In this document: piece by piece, positions 1-6,258 of the stretch
Layout: each line of letters opens with the position of its first letter
Numbering within the stretch: position 1 is the stretch's first letter
DNA from: an uncultured Collinsella sp.
GTDB taxonomy: Bacteria; Actinomycetota; Coriobacteriia; Coriobacteriales; Coriobacteriaceae
Assembly: GCA_905198825.1 (NCBI GenBank)
Contig: CAJKEF010000037.1
Location: 1 to 8,958, forward strand
Reading direction: 5' to 3'
Length of the DNA: 8,958 nt
Made by a program: the position numbers and the translations under genes
Notes under the pieces: generated by a model
Databases searched by the model: none
Told to the model about the DNA's origin: nothing
The model's input: only the letters and a program-made list of their open reading frames with translations

Positions 1-240
1 CTTACCCACGGTGTGAAAAAGCGCCAGGACCGCCGCTTCTTCGATCGCGCCACGGTTTTGCGCGACCCCGAGACCGGTGAGCTGTTGGTGACCGAGGCCA
101 AGACGCAGAATTCGGCGCTGCTCGGCACGATGCAGCGGGCCAACTGCCTGCTGCGTATTGACGAAGGACCGTGCGAACTCAAGGCGGGCGACGTCGTGGA
201 TGTCGTGCGTGTCGACCTGCCTGAGGGAACGGTGCTATAG
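1..240 (+). CDS. moeA: Molybdopterin molybdenumtransferase MoeA, C-terminal end (5' partial)
   Basis: The frame is open from the first base of the window and ends at TAG 238-240, so only the last 79 residues are present. They match the C-terminal beta-barrel domain (domain IV) of MoeA: a basic stretch, then a segment with the QNSALLGTMQRANCLLRI core, which corresponds to the family's GS-x-L-x-S-x-x-x-AN-x-L pattern, then a GDVVDVVRVDLP ending. MoeA inserts molybdate into adenylylated molybdopterin in the cytoplasm, the last general step of molybdenum cofactor synthesis. The next gene, mog, makes the adenylylated intermediate that MoeA uses, and it starts 10 bases downstream, so the two are almost certainly cotranscribed. 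An internal GTG at 13 would be a false start, because the upstream codons also read as protein. The identification rests on this short domain and on the neighbours. Confidence 0.85.
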   Translation, partial: LTHGVKKRQDRRFFDRATVLRDPETGELLVTEAKTQNSALLGTMQRANCLLRIDEGPCELKAGDVVDVVRVDLPEGTVL

Positions 241-250
241 GAGGATCGCT

Positions 251-730
251 ATGGAGTTGAAGATTTCGATTGTGACGTGCTCGGATACGCGCGATCTTGC
301 CCAGGACGAGGCTGGAGCCGCACTCGAGGAACTTATCGAGGCGCGGGGCTGGACGGTCGCCTCACATGTGATCGTGCGCGACGACGTCAGCGAGATTGGT
401 GATGCCATTGTGGAAGCCGCCGATGAGTGCCACGCCAATGTTGTGCTCACCTGCGGCGGCACGGGGCTTTCGATGCGCGATGTAACGCCCGAGGCTACGC
501 GTGCCGTCTGCGACCGCGATGTGCCGGGTATTGCCGAGGCAATCCGTGCCTACTCCATGACCAAGACGCGCCGCGCTATGCTCTCGCGCGCTATTTGCAT
601 GCAACGAGGTCATACACTTGTCGTAAACTTTCCCGGTTCTACGAAGGCCGCCCGCGAAAGCTGGGAGGCCATAGCGGACCAGCTGGAGCATGCGGCTCAG
701 ATGACGGCGGGCGGCGGACATACCAACTAA
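251..730 (+). CDS. mog: Molybdopterin adenylyltransferase, MogA/MoaB family
   Basis: This complete gene of 159 residues has the usual length for single-domain MogA/MoaB proteins. The family activates molybdopterin by adenylylation with Mg-ATP and passes the product to MoeA. Visible hallmarks are an N-terminal beta strand (LKISIVTCSDTR), the molybdopterin-binding signature GGTGLSMRDVTPE at residues 69-81, the SRAICMQRGHTLVVNFPGS stretch at about 112-130, and a final helix. The ATG at 251 is chosen because a strong ribosome site (GGAGGA, 240-245) lies six bases upstream; a longer upstream frame overlaps moeA and has no family match. It follows moeA by 10 bases and is closed by a strong terminator, so it is the last gene of the cofactor operon. 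Sequence alone does not separate MogA from MoaB naming. Confidence 0.88.
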   Translation: MELKISIVTCSDTRDLAQDEAGAALEELIEARGWTVASHVIVRDDVSEIGDAIVEAADECHANVVLTCGGTGLSMRDVTPEATRAVCDRDVPGIAEAIRAYSMTKTRRAMLSRAICMQRGHTLVVNFPGSTKAARESWEAIADQLEHAAQMTAGGGHTN

Positions 731-743
731 GCGGTTTACCTGC

Positions 744-780
744 GGCGGGGTGACCTTATCGGTCGCTCCGCCTTTGTTTT
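744..780 (+). terminator. Rho-independent terminator after mog
   Basis: A 12-bp stem (744-755 with 761-772, two G-U wobbles) closes a five-base TTATC loop and is followed by TTTGTTTT. It starts 14 bases after the mog stop and separates the cofactor genes from the molybdate transport operon. Confidence 0.85.
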
Positions 781-820
781 CCGCCGAAGCGACGCCGAGG
801 CGCACGGTAATTTGAAACTA

Positions 821-838
821 TATTCTCTGACGAGAATA
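821..838. promoter_or_regulatory. Palindromic operator candidate 1 (mod operon)
   Basis: TATTCTC-N4-GAGAATA is a perfect 7-bp inverted repeat with a 4-base centre, overlapping the AATAAT -10 box. It has the same architecture and nearly the same half-site as the palindrome at 870-887 (shared pattern TAwTCTs-N4-sAGAwTA). It does not look like the TATAT-type box of Escherichia coli ModE, so the regulator is unknown. Confidence 0.6.
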
Positions 839-861
839 ATTTCTCACTATCATTATTCGCG
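831..861. repeat. Second dyad in the mod promoter
   Basis: GAATAAT (834-840) and ATTATTC (852-858) are perfect inverted 7-mers 11 bases apart, and two of the next three outer pairs also match. It overlaps operator candidate 1, so the two could be alternative binding modes, or this one could be chance in AT-rich promoter DNA. Confidence 0.35.
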
Positions 862-869
862 CAGAAGTA

Positions 870-887
870 TAATCTGATTGCAGATTA
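870..887. promoter_or_regulatory. Palindromic operator candidate 2 (mod operon)
   Basis: TAATCTG-N4-CAGATTA is a perfect 7-bp inverted repeat with a 4-base centre. Its centre is 49 bp from that of the palindrome at 821-838. From the predicted start near 847 it would lie at about +24 to +41, as expected for a downstream operator of a repressor that binds two sites. Confidence 0.6.
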
Positions 888-933
888 AAGCTCGCGGTGG
901 GGTACCCGGGCACAAGGTCCGAAAGGGTTGAAT

Positions 934-1806
934 ATGTTCGATATGGTTTCTCGCCGCGGATTCGTCTCGCTTTCTGCTGTCGCCGCTGCCGGCCTTGGTC
1001 TTGCCGGCTGCTCGGGCGGCAAGACGTCCGAGCCGGCCGGATCCGATGCCGGTTCTGCTAAGGCATCTTCCAAGAAGGCTGTCGAGCTGCAGGTCTTTGC
1101 CGCCAACTCGCTCGAGGAGGCTCTGCCCGAGGTTCAGGAGCTCTACACCGACCAGACCGGCACCACCTTTGCCGACACGCAGTTTAAGGCCTCCGGCGAC
1201 CTCGTTGAGCAGATGCGTGCCGGTGCCGCTGCCGACGTGCTCATCACAGCCTCCAAGGGCACCATGGACGACGCCGAAGCCGCCGAGCTCGTCGACGCCG
1301 ATACGCGCGAGGACATGTTCGTCAACGACCTCGTGATTATTCGCGCCGAGGGCTCCGACACCAAGATCGAGGCCATTGCCGACGTCGCGAATCTGGACGG
1401 CAAGATCGCCATTGGCGACGCTAAGACTGTTCCCGCCGGCAAGTATGCCAACCAGGCCCTGGCCTCCGTGGGCCTTTACACCGGCACCGAGGGCGACGAA
1501 GGCGAGTATGCGCCCGAAATCGCCGACAAGGTCGCGTTAGCCGACAAAGTTGGTACCGCTGCCGCCTACGTCTCTACGGGCGACTGCGTGGCCGGTTTTG
1601 TCTACAGCTCTGATATCTTCCGCTACGACGGCATCGAGGAGGCCTTCGTGTGCCCCGAGGATTCGCACAAGCCCATCGTGTACCCGGGTGCCGTTGCCGA
1701 GAGCTCCGAGCATGCCGACGAGGCCAAGGCGTTTATCGACTTCTGCCTATCCAACAAGAAGGCCCAGAAGATTTGGGCTAAGTACGGCTTTGAGCTTTCC
1801 GCGTAG
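934..1806 (+). CDS. modA: Molybdate ABC transporter substrate-binding lipoprotein ModA
   Basis: This 290-residue protein captures molybdate (or tungstate) outside the membrane and delivers it to ModBC. The N-terminus carries a twin-arginine-like motif (S6-R-R-G-F-V), a hydrophobic stretch and a lipobox L23-A-G-C26, so it is probably a Tat-exported lipoprotein anchored at Cys26. A small, Ser/Gly/Lys-rich linker follows. The mature domain begins with VELQVFAANSLEEAL, the ModA opening strand and oxyanion loop, then has ASGDLVEQMRAGAAADVLITAS, IGDAKTVPAGKYANQAL and a C-terminal YPGAVAESSEHADEAKAFIDF block typical of the family. The ATG at 934 is preferred: GAAAGG at 921-926 is seven bases upstream, while a TTG at 928 is too close and an ATG at 943 too far. 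It is first in modABC. Preference for Mo over W cannot be read from the sequence. Confidence 0.92.
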   Translation: MFDMVSRRGFVSLSAVAAAGLGLAGCSGGKTSEPAGSDAGSAKASSKKAVELQVFAANSLEEALPEVQELYTDQTGTTFADTQFKASGDLVEQMRAGAAADVLITASKGTMDDAEAAELVDADTREDMFVNDLVIIRAEGSDTKIEAIADVANLDGKIAIGDAKTVPAGKYANQALASVGLYTGTEGDEGEYAPEIADKVALADKVGTAAAYVSTGDCVAGFVYSSDIFRYDGIEEAFVCPEDSHKPIVYPGAVAESSEHADEAKAFIDFCLSNKKAQKIWAKYGFELSA

Positions 1807-1874
1807 TGCGGCTTGGCGCGATAATTCCATCGTTTTGTGTCTCACTCCGTCCTTGTATTCGCTTGGAGCTTTTC

Positions 1875-3317
1875 GTGCTTAATAGATTCCGCATGCTTGT
1901 CGCCTGTGCTTTGACCTTCGCGCTTTGCTGGGTGCCGGGATTTGCGTTTGCTGGGGACGCTGAGGACGGGGCCCAGGTTGCTGCGACCGCTCATGGGCTT
2001 TCCTATGGGATCGAAGGTTTTGAGCGGTTGGCCAAGGGGACCGCTCGTGCCATGGAGAGCCAGCCTGAGGGCTACCGGTTTCCCGTTGACGAGGACGTGG
2101 ACCTTGTAGTGGCGCCTGCTGCCGATCGCGTTGTGGTGTGGATATCGCCCAAGGCGGTCGAGAAGTATGGATTGGATCCGCAGGACAACGAGTGCGTATC
2201 GGGTCTCAAGGCCCTCGTCTGTAAGCTCGACAGCGCAAACTGCATGGGAGGTGCGCAGCTAGGGGACGTGGATCTTCCTTGGTATGTCACGGCGGAAACA
2301 ACGTTTGATGCCGGCAGGTATACCTATGGCTTTGACGAGCGCGGTGCGGATGGGGACCGCTATGTGGTGATCTCATCGGCCTCGGGTGATGCCAAGGGCG
2401 GCGCGCGTTGGCTTGATAGCGCTCAAATGGTAGAAGCATCGTCTGTCGTGTTACGGGATGAGCAGGGGCCCTTGACCTCTCTGGCCTCCTTTTTGGGCGA
2501 CATCGACTATCGCCCGTTTTGGGTGTCTATCAAAACGAGCGGCCTTGCCCTGCTGATCTCCTTTGCGCTGGGCCTGTTCGCCGCGTGGAAGACTATGGGT
2601 ACCTCGAGCCGCATCAAGGGCTTGCTCGACTCGGTCTTTACCATCCCCATGGTGCTGCCGCCTACGGTGTGTGGCTTTTTGCTGCTTATGCTGTTTGGCC
2701 GCTCGACCGGGGTGGGCCAGTGGCTCATCGCGCACGGCATCTCGATTGTCTTTACGTGGCCGGCAGCGGTGATATCTGCCGTGGTGGTGTCGTTCCCGCT
2801 CGTCTATCGTACGGCACTCGGAGCCTTCGAGAGCCTCGACACGCAGATGCTCGATGCGGCGCGCACGCTGGGCTGGTCCGAGTGTCGCATCTTCACCAAG
2901 CTCATGATGCCGCTCGGCTGGCCCTCCATCGCCGCCGGCACGGTGCTCGCCTTCGCGCGTGCCATGGGCGAGTTTGGCTGCACCCTGTTCTTTGCGGGCA
3001 ACTACGCCGGCATTACCCAGACCATCCCTATTGCGATTTACTTTGAGTGGATGGGTGGCAATACGTCGGTGGCGCTCTTTTGGGTCGTGGTCGTAATTGC
3101 GTTCTGCTTCCTGGTCATTCTGTTCATCAATATGTACACGGCGCATTCGCAAAAGTACCGCGAGCGTGGTCTTTCCCGTGCGGAGCGCAAGCAGGCCAAA
3201 GAGCTCGCCGGACAGGGCGATTCGCTCGACCCGGCGGGCGGTGATGCCCTGCGTATCGATCGCGAGGCGCTGGCCGAGCTCATGCGCGATGACGCTGTCT
3301 CGAAGGGAGGTCGATAG
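1875..3317 (+). CDS. modB: Molybdate ABC transporter permease ModB with an extra N-terminal extracytoplasmic domain
   Basis: The permease half (residues ~212-430) is a typical ModB of about 220 residues: about five hydrophobic segments and an EAA-type loop, DAARTLGWSECRIF at about 326, which docks on ModC. The first ~210 residues are unusual: a signal-like segment (basic start, hydrophobic core, AFA-G near 26), then a soluble domain of about 185 residues with three cysteines (107, 116, 123). I do not recognise that domain. The C-terminus has a charged tail of about 55 residues. GTG 1875 is chosen because GGAG (1865-1868) lies six bases upstream and the protein then starts directly with a good signal peptide. 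The frame also stays open to a GTG at 1806 that overlaps the modA stop, giving 503 residues, but this would bury the signal. It lies between modA and modC; the domain may help dock ModA or sense the environment (inference). Confidence 0.87.
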   Translation: MLNRFRMLVACALTFALCWVPGFAFAGDAEDGAQVAATAHGLSYGIEGFERLAKGTARAMESQPEGYRFPVDEDVDLVVAPAADRVVVWISPKAVEKYGLDPQDNECVSGLKALVCKLDSANCMGGAQLGDVDLPWYVTAETTFDAGRYTYGFDERGADGDRYVVISSASGDAKGGARWLDSAQMVEASSVVLRDEQGPLTSLASFLGDIDYRPFWVSIKTSGLALLISFALGLFAAWKTMGTSSRIKGLLDSVFTIPMVLPPTVCGFLLLMLFGRSTGVGQWLIAHGISIVFTWPAAVISAVVVSFPLVYRTALGAFESLDTQMLDAARTLGWSECRIFTKLMMPLGWPSIAAGTVLAFARAMGEFGCTLFFAGNYAGITQTIPIAIYFEWMGGNTSVALFWVVVVIAFCFLVILFINMYTAHSQKYRERGLSRAERKQAKELAGQGDSLDPAGGDALRIDREALAELMRDDAVSKGGR

Positions 3318-3320
3318 GTC

Positions 3321-4391
3321 ATGTCACTCGTTTTGGATATCAAAAAGCGCTATCCCGGGTTTATGCTCGACATGCAGCTTGAGGCCGGCGAGGAGCGCGT
3401 GGCGCTGCTGGGCGCCTCGGGTTGCGGCAAGAGCTGTACACTGCGCTGCATCGCCGGCGTGGAGACGCCCGACGAGGGCAAGATCGTCGTCAACGGTGTG
3501 ATCTTCTTTGACTCGGCGGCGGGCATCAACCTGTCGCCCCAGGAGCGCAAATGCGCCCTGCTGTTCCAAAACTATCAGCTGTTTCCCAACATGACGGTGG
3601 CCGATAACGTATGTGCCGGTGTAAAGGACGCGGGCGATGCCGCGGCGCGTAAAAAACTTGCCGAGCGCTACCTGAGCATTTTCGGTCTAGCCGACTTTGC
3701 CGACCGCTATCCCGCACGCCTCTCGGGCGGCCAGCAGCAGCGTGTGGCGCTTGCCCGCATGGTGGCGGCGCATCCGGGCATTTTTATGTTCGACGAGCCC
3801 ATGAGCGCGCTTGATTCCTATCTTAAGAGCGCACTCGAGCAGAATATGCTCGACCTGTTCGATGTATGCAACCGCACCGTGCTCTACGTGAGCCACGACA
3901 TCGACGAAGCGTGCCGCCTGTGCCAACGTATCTGCGTAATGCATGACGGGCGCGTCGAGGAGATCGGTTCTGTCGAGGACGTGGTCCGCCGTCCGCAGAC
4001 GCTGGCGGCACTGCGCCTGACGGGCTGCAAGAACACAAGCCGGGCGCGCAAGATCGGCGACGAAGAAGTTGAGGCCCTCGACTGGGGCATGACCTTTAAC
4101 GTGGGTCGCGAGGTTCCCGATGATGTGGCGTACCTGGGCATTCGCGCAAGCTACTTCCATGTTGACAATCGCGCGGAGCGGGGCCGCAACAGCTATGATT
4201 TGCACGTGGCCCGTGTGAGCGATTCGCGCTTTGAGCGGCTGGTGCTGCTGGACGTGCCGCGCGTCGATGCGCCCACACGTCTGCAGTGGAAGGTCAACAA
4301 GGTGGGCGTGCCTGTCGACGAGCTTCCGCAAGCAGGCGAGACGCTGCGCATGCATTTTGATGCCAGCAGGATCCATTTGGTTTGTCGATAG
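3321..4391 (+). CDS. modC: Molybdate ABC transporter ATP-binding protein ModC
   Basis: This 356-residue cytoplasmic ATPase powers ModB. All ABC motifs are present: Walker A GASGCGKS (31-38), Q-loop LLFQNYQLFP (Q83), signature LSGGQQQR (134-141), Walker B IFMFDEP (154-160, with E159 catalytic), D-loop SALD (162-165) and H-loop VSHD (H192). A C-terminal region (about 230-356), beginning near GIRASYF, resembles the oxyanion-binding TOBE/Mop-type regulatory domain of ModC, though diverged. Length matches the family. The ATG at 3321 follows the modB stop by three bases and has GGGAGGT (3304-3310) upstream, so translation is probably coupled. A terminator begins 12 bases after the stop, so modC ends the operon. 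Assignment to molybdate rather than another oxyanion relies on ModA, ModB and the upstream moeA-mog pair. Confidence 0.92.
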   Translation: MSLVLDIKKRYPGFMLDMQLEAGEERVALLGASGCGKSCTLRCIAGVETPDEGKIVVNGVIFFDSAAGINLSPQERKCALLFQNYQLFPNMTVADNVCAGVKDAGDAAARKKLAERYLSIFGLADFADRYPARLSGGQQQRVALARMVAAHPGIFMFDEPMSALDSYLKSALEQNMLDLFDVCNRTVLYVSHDIDEACRLCQRICVMHDGRVEEIGSVEDVVRRPQTLAALRLTGCKNTSRARKIGDEEVEALDWGMTFNVGREVPDDVAYLGIRASYFHVDNRAERGRNSYDLHVARVSDSRFERLVLLDVPRVDAPTRLQWKVNKVGVPVDELPQAGETLRMHFDASRIHLVCR

Positions 4392-4402
4392 CGCCGGGTA
4401 AT

Positions 4403-4436
4403 GCCGTCGGGGATATAAGCCTCGGCGGCTTTGTCT
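4403..4436 (+). terminator. Rho-independent terminator after modC
   Basis: A 10-bp stem (4403-4412 with 4420-4429, two G-U wobbles) closes a seven-base ATATAAG loop, and the run TTTGTCTT follows. It begins 12 bases after the modC stop and ends the mod operon. Confidence 0.75.
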
Positions 4437-4456
4437 TGCCGTTCGCCGAATGATGG

Positions 4457-4484
4457 ATGACAAACTCTTATCAACACAGATAAT
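4457..4484 (+). promoter_or_regulatory. Candidate promoter of the dehydratase-like operon
   Basis: ATGACA (4457-4462) and GATAAT (4479-4484), 16 bases apart, each match the consensus at five of six positions and lie in the only strongly AT-rich patch between modC and the next operon. Transcription would start near 4491 and leave a leader of about 330 nt. A rival pair, TTCGCA (4534-4539) and TATAGT (4557-4562) with 17-base spacing, lies farther down and overlaps the dyad at 4525-4556. Confidence 0.5.
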
Positions 4485-4524
4485 TATTTATTAAACGACG
4501 GCACACGACGCTGTCGTACGAATG

Positions 4525-4556
4525 TCAACGGTGTTCGCATGGTCGACGACCGTTGA
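4525..4556. promoter_or_regulatory. Inverted repeat, operator or leader hairpin
   Basis: TCAACGGT (4525-4532) and ACCGTTGA (4549-4556) form a perfect 8-bp inverted repeat with a 16-base spacer. If the downstream promoter pair (TTCGCA/TATAGT) is used, the dyad overlaps its -35 and spacer and would be an operator. If the upstream promoter is used, it would be the first hairpin of the leader RNA. Confidence 0.45.
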
Positions 4557-4592
4557 TATAGTTGACCTTAACTTGTAAAGGAGGGTGCGCAT

Positions 4593-4661
4593 ATGCCGCA
4601 GACGACATACATTCGCCGCGTTGCCGCGCGCGCCCTATACATGGCTCGGAGCCGCATATGA
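4593..4661 (+). CDS. Possible 22-residue leader peptide
   Basis: A near-ideal ribosome site, AAAGGAGGG (4577-4585), stands seven bases before ATG 4593, which opens a 22-codon frame ending at TGA 4659-4661. The product would be basic (five arginines, no acidic residue) and resembles nothing I recognise. Such a strong ribosome site in an otherwise non-coding leader is the main argument that it is translated. Its stop overlaps the ATG of the next small frame (ATGA at 4658-4661), so the two could be coupled. It may be a translated upstream ORF controlling the downstream genes, or chance. Confidence 0.4.
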   Translation: MPQTTYIRRVAARALYMARSRI

Positions 4662-4684
4662 GCAGGTATGTTCACGGCTCCGGG
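4645..4684 (+). repeat. Leader hairpin enclosing the small-ORF junction
   Basis: CGGAGCCG (4647-4654) and CGGCTCCG (4675-4682) are perfect inverted 8-mers, extended by one wobble and one G-C pair, with a 20-base loop. The loop contains the overlapping stop and start (ATGA) of the two small frames. A competing short hairpin can form from 4643-4653, so the region could switch between folds. Confidence 0.45.
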
Positions 4685-4828
4685 AGAGACGACGCACAAC
4701 TAAATAATCAGCTGCAAAGCAGGTTCCCCAAAATTCCGGGTTTAGGCGCGGCTGGGTTTTCGCCACCCACCGTGCAGCAATACCGTAGCTATTCATTTTT
4801 GGTTCGAGAGGGGAACCGTCATGGCTGA
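4658..4828 (+). CDS. Possible 56-residue small ORF overlapping the start of the next gene
   Basis: This frame runs from ATG 4658, overlapping the stop of the 22-codon frame, to TGA 4826-4828, which overlaps the first eight bases of the gene at 4821. That arrangement would allow translation to be passed along the leader into the dehydratase-like gene. The predicted peptide is soluble and low in hydrophobic residues, with no domain I recognise, and there is no clear ribosome site of its own. The segment from about 4722 to 4817 may instead be a non-coding intergenic element that happens to be open. Low confidence as a protein. Confidence 0.22.
   Translation: MSRYVHGSGRDDAQLNNQLQSRFPKIPGLGAAGFSPPTVQQYRSYSFLVREGNRHG
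4722..4817 (+). promoter_or_regulatory. Long-range inverted repeat covering the ribosome site of the next gene
   Basis: GGTTCCCC (4722-4729) and GGGGAACC (4810-4817) are perfect inverted 8-mers about 80 bases apart. The right arm contains the GAGGGG ribosome site (4808-4813) of the gene starting at 4821, so pairing would hide it. Inside lies a smaller TGGGT/ACCCA hairpin. The layout suits translational control, or the boundary of an inserted intergenic element. Confidence 0.4.
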
Positions 4829-6104
4829 AGAATTTGATTTCCATCCGATGTGGGAGAGCCTCGGCATGAATCTTGCCGACCACGACATGCTGCTGGGCGC
4901 CGTGGGCCAGATGTACGGCGATATGTTCCTGACGCAGAACAATCGCCCCAAGTCCACGTCCTACCTGGATTTTGTCGCCACCAACATCCACAGCGGCCGT
5001 ATTAAGGAGATGCTCGACAAGAAGGAGGCCGGCGAGGCCACCAAGATCGTGGGCAGCTTCTGCGTCTACGTGCCCGAGGAGATCGTACTTGCCTGTGACG
5101 GCATTCCCGTGGGCCTGTGCTCGGGTGCCGATTGGGCAACGGACAAGGTCGAGGAGCACTTGCCGCGCAACACCTGCCCGCTCATTAAGAGCTTTGCCGG
5201 CTTTAAGCTGGGCGAGGTCTGCCCCTACATTGAGTCGAGCGACCTGGTGGTGGGCGAGAACACCTGCGATGGCAAGAAGAAGGCCTACGAGTTCTTTGCC
5301 ACGCAAAAGAACATGTACGTCATGGATATTCCCAACGTACACGACGAGTCGACGCTCGTGACCTGGAAGGCCGAGGTCAAGAAGCTCGCGGCCAAGATCG
5401 AGGACGAGTGCGGCGTCAAGATTACGCCCGAGCGCCTGAAGGCTGCCACCCACGCCGTCAACGAGAAGCGTCGCGCCCTGCAGCGTCTGGCTGCGACCCG
5501 CGCTGCCGACCCGGCGCCTATCAGCGGTCTCGATAGCCTGCTGACCGTGCAGGCAGCCTTTATGGACGACACGCCGCGTCTGACCGGAGCCATTAACGAT
5601 ATGGCGGCTGAGTGCGAGCAGCGCGTTGAGGCTGGCGAGTGCGTGGCGCCCAAGGGCACCAAGCGCATCCTGTACACCGGTACGCCCATGGCCGTGCCCA
5701 ACTGGAAGCTGTTCAACCTCATCGAGAAGGCCGGCGGCGTTGTGGTAGGCGAGGAGTCCTGCACGGGCTCGCGCTACTACAAGGACCTGGTCGACGAGTC
5801 CGGCGAGACGGTCGACGAGATGCTCGACGCCATCGCCGAGCGCTACTTTAAGATCAACTGCGCTGTCTTTACGCCCAACGACCAGCGAATGAAGGACATT
5901 GTCCAGTTGGCCAAGGACCTGCATGCCGACGGCATCGTCGACGTGGCCCTGCAGTTCTGCACGCTCTACGAGATGGAATCGTTTGCCGTGGAGAAGGCCG
6001 CCGAGGAGGCCGGCATTCCGTTTATGCACATCACGACCGACTACGCCGGCGAGGATGCAGGCCAACTGCAAACCAGGATTGAGGCTTTCTTGGAGACAAT
6101 TTAG
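4821..6104 (+). CDS. 2-hydroxyacyl-CoA dehydratase / double-cubane cluster family protein, paralogue 1
   Basis: This 427-residue protein belongs to the HgdB/FldB/BcrC-like family and is closest in pattern to E. coli YjiM and the double-cubane cluster proteins. Six cysteines sit in the conserved contexts NTC-PLIKS (119), VC-PY (134), TC-DGKKK (149), SC-TG (314), INC-AVFTPND (347) and QFC-TLYE (380). Six ligands on one chain suit a double-cubane [8Fe-9S] cluster; subunits of true dehydratases supply three cysteines to one [4Fe-4S]. The protein would take low-potential electrons from the activator at 7578 and reduce an unknown substrate in the cytoplasm. It has about 40 extra N-terminal residues compared with paralogue 2, and it reads TGTP (286-289) where paralogue 2 and YjiM have TGCP. 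ATG 4821 has GAGGGG eight bases upstream. It ends with GQLQTRIEAFLETI, the intact family C-terminus. Family assignment is strong; substrate is unknown. Confidence 0.88.
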   Translation: MAEEFDFHPMWESLGMNLADHDMLLGAVGQMYGDMFLTQNNRPKSTSYLDFVATNIHSGRIKEMLDKKEAGEATKIVGSFCVYVPEEIVLACDGIPVGLCSGADWATDKVEEHLPRNTCPLIKSFAGFKLGEVCPYIESSDLVVGENTCDGKKKAYEFFATQKNMYVMDIPNVHDESTLVTWKAEVKKLAAKIEDECGVKITPERLKAATHAVNEKRRALQRLAATRAADPAPISGLDSLLTVQAAFMDDTPRLTGAINDMAAECEQRVEAGECVAPKGTKRILYTGTPMAVPNWKLFNLIEKAGGVVVGEESCTGSRYYKDLVDESGETVDEMLDAIAERYFKINCAVFTPNDQRMKDIVQLAKDLHADGIVDVALQFCTLYEMESFAVEKAAEEAGIPFMHITTDYAGEDAGQLQTRIEAFLETI

Positions 6105-6117
6105 GGCTATCCGTCCC

Positions 6118-6220
6118 GGCGGCTTCCCCAGGCACCCGATCTTGCCGTTCAAACCGTCGCTTGCGTACAAAAATACGCGGCGCTCCTCTTTCACGGCAAC
6201 CTGGGGCACCTGGGAAAGCC
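6118..6220 (+). repeat. Intergenic hairpin repeat, copy A
   Basis: This ~100-base element closely matches 7423-7520 (about 84% identical by eye), including the shared block TCAAACCGTCGCTTGCGTAC (6149-6168). It folds into a long imperfect hairpin: CCCAGG with CCTGGG, TTGCCGT with ACGGCAA, and GCGTA with TACGC near the tip. Where copies A and B differ within the stem, both arms change together, which keeps the pairs. It lies in the 154-base gap between paralogues 1 and 2. No T-run follows, so it is not a standard terminator. It could stabilise or process RNA, or be a REP-like dispersed element. Confidence 0.75.
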
Positions 6221-6258
6221 GTTTCCTTGGTTGGTTAAAAGGTTTGTTAAGGAGCTAT

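Larger units (their letters stand above)
812..873 (+). promoter_or_regulatory. Promoter region of the modABC operon
   Basis: TTGAAA (812-817) and AATAAT (835-840) are separated by exactly 17 bases and make a good housekeeping-sigma promoter, with transcription expected near 847 and a leader of about 87 nt. A second possible -10, TATAAT (868-873), has no convincing -35. The stretch is markedly AT-rich against the surrounding GC-rich DNA. The first -10 lies inside the palindromic operator at 821-838, which suggests repression, presumably in response to molybdate or cofactor supply. Confidence 0.6.

Noticed and set aside
888..933. A molybdenum-cofactor riboswitch in the modA leader
   Set aside because: The leader after the palindromes is under 50 bases with only a short GGGTACCC palindrome, too small for the known Moco RNA motif.
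1806..1874. GTG 1806 as the modB start (503 residues)
   Set aside because: It has no ribosome site of its own and puts 23 residues before the signal peptide. GTG 1875 has GGAG at ideal spacing, though coupling through the TAGTG overlap cannot be excluded.
4635..6209. A 524-codon open frame on the minus strand, opposite paralogue 1
   Set aside because: It lies opposite a clearly conserved gene; GC-rich codon use on the + strand leaves antisense frames open. The product is His/Gly/Leu/Val-rich with no recognisable domain, and it runs across the intergenic hairpin and leader.
5899..6258. Extension of paralogue 2 upstream to 5899 (494-codon frame)
   Set aside because: The upstream part overlaps paralogue 1 in another frame and crosses the hairpin repeat; its composition is a shadow. 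ATG 6259 has AAGGAG upstream and begins where family similarity begins.
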